Positions 6,859-13,817 of a stretch of DNA of 20,773 nucleotides are shown one piece after another; position 1 is the stretch's first letter, and the number at the start of each line of letters is the position of its first letter. The stretch is from the NCBI RefSeq assembly GCF_943914615.1, contig NZ_CALUCS010000029.1, positions 1-20,773 on the forward strand, read 5' to 3'. The position numbers were made by a program, and so were the translations under genes. Source of the stretch: an uncultured Corynebacterium sp. GTDB lineage: Bacteria > Actinomycetota > Actinomycetes > Mycobacteriales > Mycobacteriaceae. The notes under the pieces were generated by a model. That model saw only the letters and a list, made by a program, of their open reading frames with translations, searched no databases and was not told the origin of the DNA.

Positions 6859-7836
6859 TTATTTCTGTGTCCGCGGCGGACGCAGCTCGCGTGGCAGGGA
6901 GAAGATCAGATCCTCCGTGGCGGTGGTGACTTCCTCCACCTCGCCATAGCCCTTCTCCGCCAGCAGCTCCAGCACGCCGCGAACGAGGATTTCCGGCACC
7001 GATGCGCCCGAGGTCACGCCGACGTGCGTCACGCCATCCAACCAAGCGGGATCGACCTGCTCCGCGTAGTCCACCAGGTGGGCATCCTGAGAACCGTGCT
7101 GCAAGGCAACCTCCACTAGGCGCTTGGAGTTGGAGGAGTTCTGCGAACCAACCACGATCATAAGCTCCACCTTCGGCGCGATGGCCTTGACCGCCACCTG
7201 GCGGTTCTGAGTGGCGTAGCAGATGTCATCGGACGGCGGATCCTGGATGTGCGGGAACTTCTCGCGCAGCAGCTTCACGGTAGTCATGGTCTCATCCACG
7301 CTCAGGGTGGTCTGGGAGAGCCACACCAGCTTGGTGCCTTCCGGGAAGTCCAGCGCATTCACGTCGTCCTCGCCGTCGACCAGGTGGACGACATCCGGAG
7401 CCTCACCCGCGGTGCCCTCGACCTCTTCGTGGCCGTGGTGGCCGATCAGGATGATCTGGTATCCCTGCTTAGCGAAGCGCGTGACCTCGTGGTGGACCTT
7501 GGTGACGAGCGGGCACGTGGCGTCAAAAGTCTTCAACTCGAGCTGGCGTGCCTCCTCGTGCACGGCGGGCGATACACCGTGCGCCGAGAACACCACGTTG
7601 GAGCCGCGAGGAACCTCCGAAGTCTCGTCGACGAAGATCACGCCGCGATCCTCGAAGGTCTTCACAACGTGCTTGTTGTGAACGATCTCCTTACGAACGT
7701 ACAGCGGCGCACCGTGCTTTTCCAAAGCCTTCTCGACGGACTCGACGGCGCGGTCGACTCCGGCGCAATAACCGCGCGGGGCAGCTAGATAAACCTTCTT
7801 AGTATCGGCAGTTGCCTCGGTAGTTGGGGTACTCAT
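6859..7836 (-). CDS. ispH: 4-hydroxy-3-methylbut-2-enyl diphosphate reductase
   Basis: IspH (LytB) catalyses the last step of the MEP pathway, reducing HMBPP to IPP and DMAPP with a [4Fe-4S] cluster; in corynebacteria these feed menaquinone and polyprenyl lipid synthesis. From ATG 7836-7834 the protein is 325 residues, of normal length. The three cluster cysteines are Cys24 (APRGYCAGV), Cys108 (DATCPLV) and Cys206 (DDICYATQNRQ). Substrate residues are also present: His53 (VHN), His86 (FSAHGVS), His136 and Glu138 (GHHGHEEVEGT), and SQNSSNS. A longer ATG-initiated frame exists upstream, but its first 34 residues do not resemble IspH. TACGAT ends 7 bases before the ATG I chose, suggesting a leaderless message. 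It diverges from xseA across 117 bases. Confidence 0.97.
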   Translation of the reverse strand: MSTPTTEATADTKKVYLAAPRGYCAGVDRAVESVEKALEKHGAPLYVRKEIVHNKHVVKTFEDRGVIFVDETSEVPRGSNVVFSAHGVSPAVHEEARQLELKTFDATCPLVTKVHHEVTRFAKQGYQIILIGHHGHEEVEGTAGEAPDVVHLVDGEDDVNALDFPEGTKLVWLSQTTLSVDETMTTVKLLREKFPHIQDPPSDDICYATQNRQVAVKAIAPKVELMIVVGSQNSSNSKRLVEVALQHGSQDAHLVDYAEQVDPAWLDGVTHVGVTSGASVPEILVRGVLELLAEKGYGEVEEVTTATEDLIFSLPRELRPPRTQK

Positions 7837-7843
7837 GTGCCCC

Positions 7844-7849
7844 ATCGTA
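7844..7849 (-). promoter_or_regulatory. ispH -10 box, probably leaderless
   Basis: TACGAT on the minus strand is followed by GGGGCAC and then ATG. The spacer is identical to that before the ychF GTG. No strong -35 is visible. Confidence 0.45.
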
Positions 7850-7939
7850 ATGGAAGTACCTGGCAGTGCCCATCCCCTGCCCGTCCCTTGCCCTGCACTG
7901 CTCATCCACTGGTCATCAACTGGTGTCCGAGCCGTCATT

Positions 7940-7945
7940 TAGAAT
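7940..7945 (+). promoter_or_regulatory. xseA -10 box
   Basis: TAGAAT ends 8 bases before ATG 7954, leaving room for at most a 1-2 base leader. The -35 region is weak. Confidence 0.45.
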
Positions 7946-7953
7946 GCTTAACC

Positions 7954-9264
7954 ATGAGTGTTCCAAACTCCCCTGAGGCCCCGTGGGCGGTCGGGCAGCT
8001 AAACGACCAGGTGAAGAACTGGATCCAAAGGTTGGGGTTCATCTGGGTAGAAGGCCAGGTTACCCAGGTGAACATGAAGAGTACCTGGCGGTTTTCCTAC
8101 ATCACTCTGCGCGACGTGAACCTGGAAGCTTCGGTCTCCCTGACCGTGGAGACGAGCGCGCTGAAGAACCTGGCCACGCCAGTGAAGGACGGCGACCGCA
8201 TTGTCGTGCACGGCAAGCCATCGTTCTATTCCAAACGCGGAAGCTTTTCTCTCTGGGTCACGGAAATCCGGCAGGTCGGTATCGGCCAGCTACTCGCGCA
8301 GATCGAACAGCTGAAAAAGGCCATGTTCGCCGAAGGCCTTTTCGATCCCCGCTTGAAGGCTCCCCTGCCCTTTTTGCCCACCACCGTAGGGTTGATTACC
8401 GGCCGCGGCTCGGCAGCGGAACGGGACGTGATGGAGGTGGCCAAGCGCCGCTGGCCGGCAGTGCGCTTTCGGGTGATTAATACAGCCGTCCAAGGCCCGA
8501 AGACGGTGCCGCAGGTCGTCAATGCTCTACACGAGCTGGAGCAGGACCCGGCGGTGGACGTAATCATTATCGCCCGCGGCGGTGGTTCGGTGGAAGACCT
8601 GCTGCCTTTTTCTGAAGAAGCACTGGTCCGCGAAGTATCCCGCCTGCGCACCCCGGTAGTTTCGGCCATCGGACACGAGCCGGACAATCCCCTGCTGGAC
8701 TACGTGGCCGACGTGCGCGCTGCCACCCCCACTGACGCAGCCAAGACAGTAGTCCCGGATGTGGTTCAGGAACTGCGGATCATCAGCGAAGCACGCCAGC
8801 GCGGCGCCGGTGCCCTGCGCAACTGGGTCGCGCACGAACGTAAGGGGCTAACGCAGATCCGCACCCGGCCCGTGATGGCAGACCCCAGCCTGCCAGTCAC
8901 CCGTCAAAAGGACATCATCGCGGAGGCACTGCAGCGCAAGGACCGCGCGCTGGGGGTACACGTCCGCTCGCTGCGTTCCTCCATCGAATCGCTGAAGGCA
9001 CAGGTCAATGCCCTGGGGCCATCGCAGACCCTCGCGCGTGGCTATTCCATCGTGCAGGTCATTCCGCGCGACAAATCTGGAGCCCAGGTGGTTACCACCG
9101 TGGATCAGGTTGACCCCGGTTCGCAGCTGCGCATCCGTGTCCCCGACGGATCCATCACAGCTGCGGCGATGGGTGTGCAGGCGGCGCCTGGGGGCGTCAT
9201 AAATAAGAACAGCAATACAACAGACAGCACCGGCAGCACCGAGAACAGCACAGGAGAGGTTTAA
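7954..9264 (+). CDS. xseA: Exodeoxyribonuclease VII large subunit
   Basis: Catalytic subunit of exonuclease VII, which degrades single-stranded DNA from both ends and acts in repair. It is 436 residues from ATG 7954. The N-terminal OB-fold (about 1-110) contains WIQRLGFIWVEGQVTQV and the strand set through FSLWVTEIRQVG. The catalytic domain (about 125-340) contains VGLITGRGSAAERDV, VIIIARGGGSVEDLLPFSEE and VSAIGHEPDNPLLDYVADVRAATPTDAA. A helical, partly coiled-coil region follows with LGPSQTLARGYSIV, then a Ser/Thr/Asn-rich tail. An open frame extends upstream to 7837 but lies in the divergent promoter region, and the MSVPNSPEAPW start matches the family better. xseB begins 4 bases after the stop, so the subunits are co-translated. 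Confidence 0.96.
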   Translation: MSVPNSPEAPWAVGQLNDQVKNWIQRLGFIWVEGQVTQVNMKSTWRFSYITLRDVNLEASVSLTVETSALKNLATPVKDGDRIVVHGKPSFYSKRGSFSLWVTEIRQVGIGQLLAQIEQLKKAMFAEGLFDPRLKAPLPFLPTTVGLITGRGSAAERDVMEVAKRRWPAVRFRVINTAVQGPKTVPQVVNALHELEQDPAVDVIIIARGGGSVEDLLPFSEEALVREVSRLRTPVVSAIGHEPDNPLLDYVADVRAATPTDAAKTVVPDVVQELRIISEARQRGAGALRNWVAHERKGLTQIRTRPVMADPSLPVTRQKDIIAEALQRKDRALGVHVRSLRSSIESLKAQVNALGPSQTLARGYSIVQVIPRDKSGAQVVTTVDQVDPGSQLRIRVPDGSITAAAMGVQAAPGGVINKNSNTTDSTGSTENSTGEV

Positions 9265-9268
9265 GACG

Positions 9269-9556
9269 ATGGCAAACAGCACCAGCAACGGCACCAACAA
9301 CACCGGCAATGGCGAGCAGCAGAAGTTTCGCCCGCTCGACCAGCTGAGCTACGAGCAGGCACGCGATGAGCTAGTAGAGGTCGTGAAGATCCTCGAGCTC
9401 GGGCAGATGAGCCTCGACGAGTCGCTGAACTACTGGGAACGCGGCGAGGAGCTGGCCGCATACTGCGAGGACTACCTCAACGGCGCGTCCAAGCGCATCG
9501 AGCAGGCACTACAACAGCGCGAGGCACGCAACGCAGAGGCCCAGAGCGAGAGCTAG
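9269..9556 (+). CDS. xseB: Exodeoxyribonuclease VII small subunit
   Basis: A 95-residue small subunit that binds the helical part of XseA and is required for nuclease activity. The conserved core is SYEQARDELVEVVKILELGQMSLDESLNYWERGEELAAYCEDYLNGA in outline (about residues 28-74), the two-helix XseB hairpin. The first 20 residues are a low-complexity Asn/Ser/Thr/Gly stretch not typical of the family core. The ribosome binding site GGAGAGG overlaps the end of xseA, and only 4 bases separate the genes. Confidence 0.95.
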   Translation: MANSTSNGTNNTGNGEQQKFRPLDQLSYEQARDELVEVVKILELGQMSLDESLNYWERGEELAAYCEDYLNGASKRIEQALQQREARNAEAQSES

Positions 9557-9580
9557 CGGCGAGCTAGCGCCAGGGGCTAG
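9550..9580. repeat. GCTAGC repeats between convergent xseB and DUF4245 gene
   Basis: GAGCTAGCGGC and GAGCTAGCGCC are direct repeats 11 bases apart, and CTAGC (9564-9568) pairs with GCTAG (9576-9580). The cluster covers both stop codons. It may slow transcription from either side, but no T-tract is present. Confidence 0.35.
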
Positions 9581-10215
9581 TTAGCTGTTTCGGCGCCACT
9601 GGGCTCGGCGGTCGCTCCCGCAGCATCGGGACTGTCGGAAACGTCGGTGACGTCAATTGGCTTCGTCGCAGCGATCTTCTCCGCGGCAGTGCGAGTCTGC
9701 TCGTGGGAGGCCATCGCCTCAATAGCCAGGCGCACATCCCCCAGGTCAGCGACCCACAGCGGACGGGCGTCGTCTCCGGTGAAGACGTGCCACTCGACGT
9801 CCCCCGTGGTCTCCGTGCCAGTCTCTTCCCGCACAGAATCATCAGGCTCAGAAGCAGCCTTAAAGTCGGCACCGGTTTGGGTCAAGGAAATGTAGTTCTC
9901 CCCGTTAATAACCCAACCGACCAGGCTCGACGGCTCGCCGCCGACCATCACACGACGGGCGGAGTTGGCCACCCAGCCTTCCGGCATTTCCGGGTTACGG
10001 ATCGGGAAATCGAAGGTGCGGGCATCCATCTGCAGCACAGCATCCGCATCGACCTCCTGCACGGGACCCGATTGATCAGCCTCTCCGGGGTTAAAGGAGC
10101 ACAGGCCCGTAAACCCGACCGTCAGGAACATGGCAACCAACAACACCACCAGGGAAAGCACAATGTCCTTGGTGGATTGAAACGCACGGGGTTTTTGAAT
10201 CTGCACGCCCGCCAT
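9577..10215 (-). CDS. DUF4245 membrane-anchored protein
   Basis: A 212-residue protein of the actinobacterial DUF4245 family, function unknown. A single membrane helix near residues 18-38 (IVLSLVVLLVAMFLTVGFTGL) anchors it with a short cytoplasmic N-terminus; the rest is extracytoplasmic, with a DFPIRNPEMPEGWVANSARR segment and a compact domain up to about residue 175, then an Ala/Pro/Asp-rich tail. The gene lies beside xseAB and glpX, a common actinobacterial neighbourhood. ATG 10215-10213 is the longest start, but the -10-like GATAAT (10214-10219) overlaps it. GTG 10206-10204, 7 bases downstream of that box, may therefore be the true leaderless start, giving a protein three residues shorter. 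Confidence 0.8.
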   Translation of the reverse strand: MAGVQIQKPRAFQSTKDIVLSLVVLLVAMFLTVGFTGLCSFNPGEADQSGPVQEVDADAVLQMDARTFDFPIRNPEMPEGWVANSARRVMVGGEPSSLVGWVINGENYISLTQTGADFKAASEPDDSVREETGTETTGDVEWHVFTGDDARPLWVADLGDVRLAIEAMASHEQTRTAAEKIAATKPIDVTDVSDSPDAAGATAEPSGAETAN

Positions 10216-10219
10216 TATC
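10214..10219 (-). promoter_or_regulatory. -10 box for DUF4245 gene
   Basis: TGC-GATAAT on the minus strand resembles an extended -10. It ends 7 bases before GTG 10206-10204 and overlaps the alternative ATG. Confidence 0.35.
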
Positions 10220-10394
10220 GCATTGCCACCGCTGGCCTGGCCAAATCAGCCTTGCGTAGGGCTGGACCCAACCCTAGGCAGGGCTAGACCGCGAAGCATG
10301 AAACAACGCCCGGGGTAAATGAGGCACAATGGAAGAAGAGTGGAAACAATTACCTATCAGCCACCAATCAGCAACAGAAAAGAGCTTGAAGATC

Positions 10395-11426
10395 ATGTCT
10401 ACTGAGCACATCCCTGCTGTCTCCCCCAACCCGGAGGCTCCGGACCGGAACCTGGCGATGGAGCTAGTCCGCGTGACGGAAGCCGCCGCCCTCGCCTCCG
10501 GCAAGTGGGTTGGCCGTGGACAGAAAGAATCCGGTGACGGCGCAGCCGTGGATGCGATGCGCCAGATGATCAACTCCGTGGAAATGGACGGCGTTGTCGT
10601 GATCGGCGAGGGCGAGAAGGACGAAGCCCCCATGCTGTTCAACGGCGAGCAGGTCGGCACCGGCAACGGCCCGGCCGTGGACATCGCTGTTGACCCGGTC
10701 GACGGCACCACCCTGATGGCCGAGGGCCGCCCGAACGCCATCTCCGTGATCGCCGCCGCCGAGCGCGGATCCATGTACGACCCGTCCGCCGTGTTCTACA
10801 TGAAGAAGATCGCCGTCGGCCCGGAGGCCGTGGGCAAGGTGGACATCGACGCTCCGGTCGCCGACAACATCAACGCCGTAGCCAAGGCCAAGGGCACCGT
10901 CCCGGGCGACATCACCGTCGTCGTGCTGGACCGCCCACGCCACGAGGATCTGATCCGCGAAATCCGCGAGGCCGGCGCGAAGGTCCGCCTGATTGGCGAC
11001 GGCGACGTTGCAGGTGCCGTGGCAACCGCCCAGGACACCTCCACCAACTCCGTGGACATCATGATGGGCATCGGCGGCACCCCGGAGGGCGTTATCGCCG
11101 CCGCCGCCATGAAGTGCATGGGCGGCGAGATCCAGGGCAAGCTGTGGCCAAAGGACGAGGCCGAGCGCCAGAAGGCCCTGGATGCAGGCCACGACCTCGA
11201 CCGCGTGCTGACCACCAACGACCTGGTGAACTCCGAGCACTGCTACTTCGTCGCCACCGGCGTGACCAACGGCGACATGGTGCGCGGTGTCTCCTACCAC
11301 CATAACTCCGCCACCACCCGTTCCCTGGTCATGCGCTCTCGCTCCGGCACGATCCGCTTCATCGAGTCGCAGCACCAGCTGGCGAAGCTGCAGTCCTACT
11401 CCGTGCTGGATTACACCCGTAACTAA
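10395..11426 (+). CDS. glpX: Fructose-1,6-bisphosphatase class II
   Basis: GlpX hydrolyses fructose 1,6-bisphosphate to fructose 6-phosphate and is the gluconeogenic FBPase in corynebacteria and mycobacteria. The protein is 343 residues from ATG 10395. Metal- and substrate-binding motifs of the Li+-sensitive phosphatase superfamily are visible: GEGEKDEAPML (71-81) and DPVDGTT (100-106), then MYDPSAVFYMKKIAVG, VVVLDRPRH, RLIGDGDVAGA and GIGGTPEGVIAAAAMKCMGG. The frame is open from ATG 10329, but the following 22 residues are not family-like, whereas PEAPDRNLAMELVRVTEAAALASGKW matches the usual N-terminus. A CACAAT at 10325-10330 could be the -10 of a promoter giving a leader of roughly 58 bases; this is uncertain. 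fumC follows 176 bases downstream. Confidence 0.96.
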   Translation: MSTEHIPAVSPNPEAPDRNLAMELVRVTEAAALASGKWVGRGQKESGDGAAVDAMRQMINSVEMDGVVVIGEGEKDEAPMLFNGEQVGTGNGPAVDIAVDPVDGTTLMAEGRPNAISVIAAAERGSMYDPSAVFYMKKIAVGPEAVGKVDIDAPVADNINAVAKAKGTVPGDITVVVLDRPRHEDLIREIREAGAKVRLIGDGDVAGAVATAQDTSTNSVDIMMGIGGTPEGVIAAAAMKCMGGEIQGKLWPKDEAERQKALDAGHDLDRVLTTNDLVNSEHCYFVATGVTNGDMVRGVSYHHNSATTRSLVMRSRSGTIRFIESQHQLAKLQSYSVLDYTRN

Positions 11427-11452
11427 CCCTTTTTATGACGCCCCAACGCCGC

Positions 11453-11556
11453 CACCGCGCAGCAGGCCTTTTAGGTAGATTGGGCGGTGTCCGTGCGGGG
11501 CACGAAAGACTATCCGCTTTCCCACGGTTCCCGACTTTGAGCCCTTCGGTGGGTTC
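11453..11556 (+). other. Structured intergenic/leader region upstream of fumC
   Basis: The 176-base gap between glpX and fumC contains several complementary segments: CACCGC (11453-11458) with GCGGTG (11484-11489), CGTGC-GGG-GCACG (11492-11504), GAAAG (11504-11508) with CTTTC (11517-11521), and GAGCCC-TTCGGT-GGGTTC (11539-11556), which can extend outward with G-U pairs. None is followed by a T-tract. It could be a structured 5' leader of fumC or a processed 3' end of glpX; I do not recognise a known RNA family. Confidence 0.3.
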
Positions 11557-11602
11557 GGAGCGGGAGGCGTCAAAAAGCTAAGAAGATAAAGGTGATGAAA
11601 GA

Positions 11603-13006
11603 ATGACCGAGCAAGAATTCCGCATTGAACACGACACGATGGGCGAGGTTAAGGTTCCCGCGAAGGCTCTGTGGCGTGCACAGACGCAGCGTGCCGTGGA
11701 GAACTTCCCGATCTCCGATCGCCCGCTGGAGTCCGCACAGATCCGCGCGATGGGTCTTTTGAAGGCGGCCTGTGCACAGGTGAACAAGGACCGTGGCCTG
11801 CTGACCGACGAGCAGGCGGATGCCATCATCTCCGCCGCGAAGGAAATCGGCGAGGGCAAGCACGATGCTGAGTTCCCGATCGACGTGTTCCAGACCGGCT
11901 CCGGTACCTCTTCCAACATGAACACCAATGAGGTCATCGCCTCCATCGCCAAGAACAACGGCGTGGAGATCCACCCGAACGACCACGTGAACATGGGCCA
12001 GTCCTCCAACGACACGTTCCCGACTGCTACCCACGTGGCTGCCACTCAGGCTGCTGTTAACGACCTGATCCCGGGCCTGAAGGTGCTGCAGGAGTCCCTG
12101 GCAAAGAAGGCCAAGGAGTGGGAGACGGTCGTGAAGTCCGGTCGCACCCACCTGATGGATGCTGTCCCGGTAACCCTGGGCCAGGAGTTCTCCGGCTACG
12201 CCCGCCAGATCGAGGCAGGCATCGAGCGCGTCGAGGCCACCCTGCCCCGCCTGGGTGAGCTGCCGATCGGCGGTACTGCAGTCGGCACCGGCCTGAACAC
12301 CCCGGCTGACTTCGGCGCCAACGTCACCGCCGAGCTGGTGAAGCTGACTGGCGTGGAGCAGCTGCGCGAGGCAGAGAACCACTTCGAGGCACAGGCTAAC
12401 CGCGATGGCCTGGTTGAGTTCTCCGGTGCTATGCGCACCATCGCTGTCTCCCTGAACAAGATCGCCAACGACATCCGCTGGATGGGCTCCGGCCCGCTGA
12501 CTGGCCTGGGCGAGATCCACCTGCCGGACCTGCAGCCGGGCTCTTCCATCATGCCGGGCAAGGTCAACCCGGTTCTGTGTGAGACCGCAACCCAGGTTGC
12601 TGCACAGGTCATCGGTAACGACGCTGCCGTTGCCTTTGGTGGTTCCCAGGGCGCGTTCGAGCTGAACGTATACATCCCGATGATGGCCCGCAACGTGCTG
12701 GAGTCTGCGAAGCTGCTGGCCAACACTTCCCGCGTGTTCGCGGAGAAGCTGGTCGACGGCATCGAGCCGAACGAGGAGCGTATGCGCACTCTGGCTGAGT
12801 CCTCCCCGTCCATCGTTACCCCGCTGAACTCTGCCATTGGCTACGAGGCTGCGGCGAAGGTTGCTAAGACTGCTCTGAAGGAAGGCAAGACCATCCGCCA
12901 GACGGTTATCGACCTGGGCTTTGTCGACGGTGAGAAGCTGACCGAGGAGGAGCTGGATAAGCGCCTCGACGTCCTGGCTATGGCAAACACCGACCGCGAT
13001 AAGTAG
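11603..13006 (+). CDS. fumC: Class II fumarate hydratase
   Basis: FumC interconverts fumarate and malate in the TCA cycle as a cytosolic homotetramer without an iron-sulfur cluster. It is 467 residues, the normal length. Active-site segments: GSGTSSNMNTNEV (99-111), SGRTHLMDA (179-187, with the catalytic base equivalent His183), and the superfamily signature GSSIMPGKVN (313-322), whose flexible Ser supplies the acid/base group. NHFEAQANRDGLVE (259-272) also fits. The start ATG 11603 is preceded by AAGGTGATGAAAGA, a usable ribosome binding site. Codon use is strongly biased to C-ending codons, typical of a highly expressed gene. It is followed by an unusually long terminator hairpin. Confidence 0.97.
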   Translation: MTEQEFRIEHDTMGEVKVPAKALWRAQTQRAVENFPISDRPLESAQIRAMGLLKAACAQVNKDRGLLTDEQADAIISAAKEIGEGKHDAEFPIDVFQTGSGTSSNMNTNEVIASIAKNNGVEIHPNDHVNMGQSSNDTFPTATHVAATQAAVNDLIPGLKVLQESLAKKAKEWETVVKSGRTHLMDAVPVTLGQEFSGYARQIEAGIERVEATLPRLGELPIGGTAVGTGLNTPADFGANVTAELVKLTGVEQLREAENHFEAQANRDGLVEFSGAMRTIAVSLNKIANDIRWMGSGPLTGLGEIHLPDLQPGSSIMPGKVNPVLCETATQVAAQVIGNDAAVAFGGSQGAFELNVYIPMMARNVLESAKLLANTSRVFAEKLVDGIEPNEERMRTLAESSPSIVTPLNSAIGYEAAAKVAKTALKEGKTIRQTVIDLGFVDGEKLTEEELDKRLDVLAMANTDRDK

Positions 13007-13048
13007 GCGCTGACGCAGTCGGCTTGGTTTGTCGGCTGCAGGCTACTC

Positions 13049-13129
13049 ACCCGCTGTCCTCTTCCAAAGGCGTTAGTAGACACTGGATTGACGCTAACCG
13101 CCGTCTTTGGAAGTGCGACAGCGGGTTTT
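13049..13129 (+). terminator. Long composite terminator of fumC
   Basis: ACCCGCTGTC (13049-13058) pairs with GACAGCGGGT (13117-13126). Inside it TTCCAAAG (13062-13069) pairs with CTTTGGAA (13105-13112), and further in TTAG (13073-13076) can pair with CTAA (13094-13097), with bulges. TTTT ends the structure at 13126-13129. The stem of more than 20 bp is much longer than an ordinary intrinsic terminator. Confidence 0.75.
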
Positions 13130-13181
13130 CCTATTTTCCCTGCCAGCGAGTTTTCCTTTTTGCCTTGCATCTGACCCCTGC

Positions 13182-13240
13182 CCCTCTTGCCGCCTCCCGG
13201 CTCCCTCTTGCCGCCTCCCGGCTCCCTCTTGCTGCCTCCG
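13182..13240 (+). repeat. 21-nt tandem repeat, about 2.8 copies
   Basis: Units start at 13182, 13203 and 13224; the first two are identical and the third differs at one base before it breaks off. The unit begins CCCTCTTGCCGCCTCCCGG. It lies outside any credible gene, between the fumC terminator and the first inverted-repeat element. Confidence 0.8.
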
Positions 13241-13249
13241 AAGGTGCGA

Positions 13250-13373
13250 AATGTCGTTAGAACGAGAATGCGCACGGCGCCGAGACTGGCTTCAGAAAAT
13301 CACGACGTCCTGACCTGCGTTTTTACCTTACTAGAATTTGATCCCATTAACGGATTCTCGTTCTAGCGACATT
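13250..13373. repeat. Inverted-repeat element A (124 nt)
   Basis: Arms at 13250-13269 (AATGTCGTTAGAACGAGAAT) and 13354-13373 are complementary at 19 of 20 positions, the exception being a possible G-U pair. The 84-base interior contains AAAATC (13296-13300 region) and TGACCTGC at 13311-13318 followed by TTTTTAC. It has no coding potential I trust. It resembles element B in its outermost bases and its interior, so I treat the two as members of one repeat family of unknown nature. Confidence 0.7.
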
Positions 13374-13477
13374 CGGCCCCTCCAGCACCGACCAATACCC
13401 ACCTTCTGCCACCCCATCGCCAACCAACGGCCATCCTTCAATAGCTATTGATCACACCAGCACCACAAGTTTCAAAG

Positions 13478-13599
13478 ATGTCGGAAAAGTTGCAAAACTC
13501 CCCGTCGCCAAAATCGTCACCTTCCACAACACCCCCGTGACCTGCACTTTTACACTATTGGAAATATGCCCCAACAAGGTTTTGCAACTTTTCCGACAT
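13478..13599. repeat. Inverted-repeat element B (122 nt)
   Basis: Arms at 13478-13498 and 13579-13599 are perfectly complementary over 21 bases (first arm begins ATGTCGGAAAAGTTGCAAAA). The 80-base interior contains AAAATC and TGACCTGC (13538-13545) followed by TTTTACACTATTGGAAAT. A near copy of the right arm recurs at 13614-13630 with one mismatch in 17, followed again by TTTACAC and TTGGAAT. Confidence 0.75.
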
Positions 13600-13613
13600 T
13601 AAGCCCACCAGAG

Positions 13614-13643
13614 TGCAACATTTCCGACATTTACACCCCCTTG
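13614..13643. repeat. Partial copy of element B arm
   Basis: TGCAACATTTCCGACAT (13614-13630) matches the element B right arm except for one base. It runs into TTACACCCCCTTGG, similar to the TTTTACACTATTGG interior block of element B. No partner arm is visible, so it looks like a degenerate or truncated third copy. The remaining bases 13644-13772 show nothing I can assign. Confidence 0.45.
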
Positions 13644-13772
13644 GAATGGAGCTTTGTCGCCATGCGAACCGCTGCAAGCCCACCCACCACGCCAGTCACA
13701 GCACACCCGCCCGCAGCGCCGACCGTTAACCACCGCACACGAGGCAAACCCGTATGAAGAATCACACAAACC

Positions 13773-13806
13773 TTGCACTGGATACAACTTTGCACTCGGT
13801 GTAACT
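13773..13806 (+). promoter_or_regulatory. Tandem 17-nt direct repeat, candidate TetR operator
   Basis: TTGCACTGGATACAACT (13773-13789) is immediately followed by TTGCACTCGGTGTAACT (13790-13806), 13 of 17 identical. The pair ends 11 bases before the tetR ATG, the usual position for an autoregulatory operator of a TetR-efflux operon. Binding by this TetR is an inference. Confidence 0.45.
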
Positions 13807-13817
13807 TTGACGGAGTG

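Noticed and set aside
13024..13313. Short plus-strand frames over the fumC terminator and 21-nt repeat
   Set aside because: They are produced by the terminator hairpin and the tandem repeat, which are sufficient explanations; no start signal supports them.
13250..13599. Insertion sequence or transposase remnant
   Set aside because: No transposase fragment or clear target-site duplication is visible around elements A and B; a non-autonomous element remains possible.
13250..13630. CRISPR array
   Set aside because: The repeated segments are inverted pairs, not evenly spaced direct repeats, and no cas gene is nearby.
13566..13757. 63-residue open frame in the tetR upstream gap
   Set aside because: It begins inside inverted-repeat element B, runs through its right arm and the partial copy, has no ribosome binding site, and the peptide resembles nothing I know.
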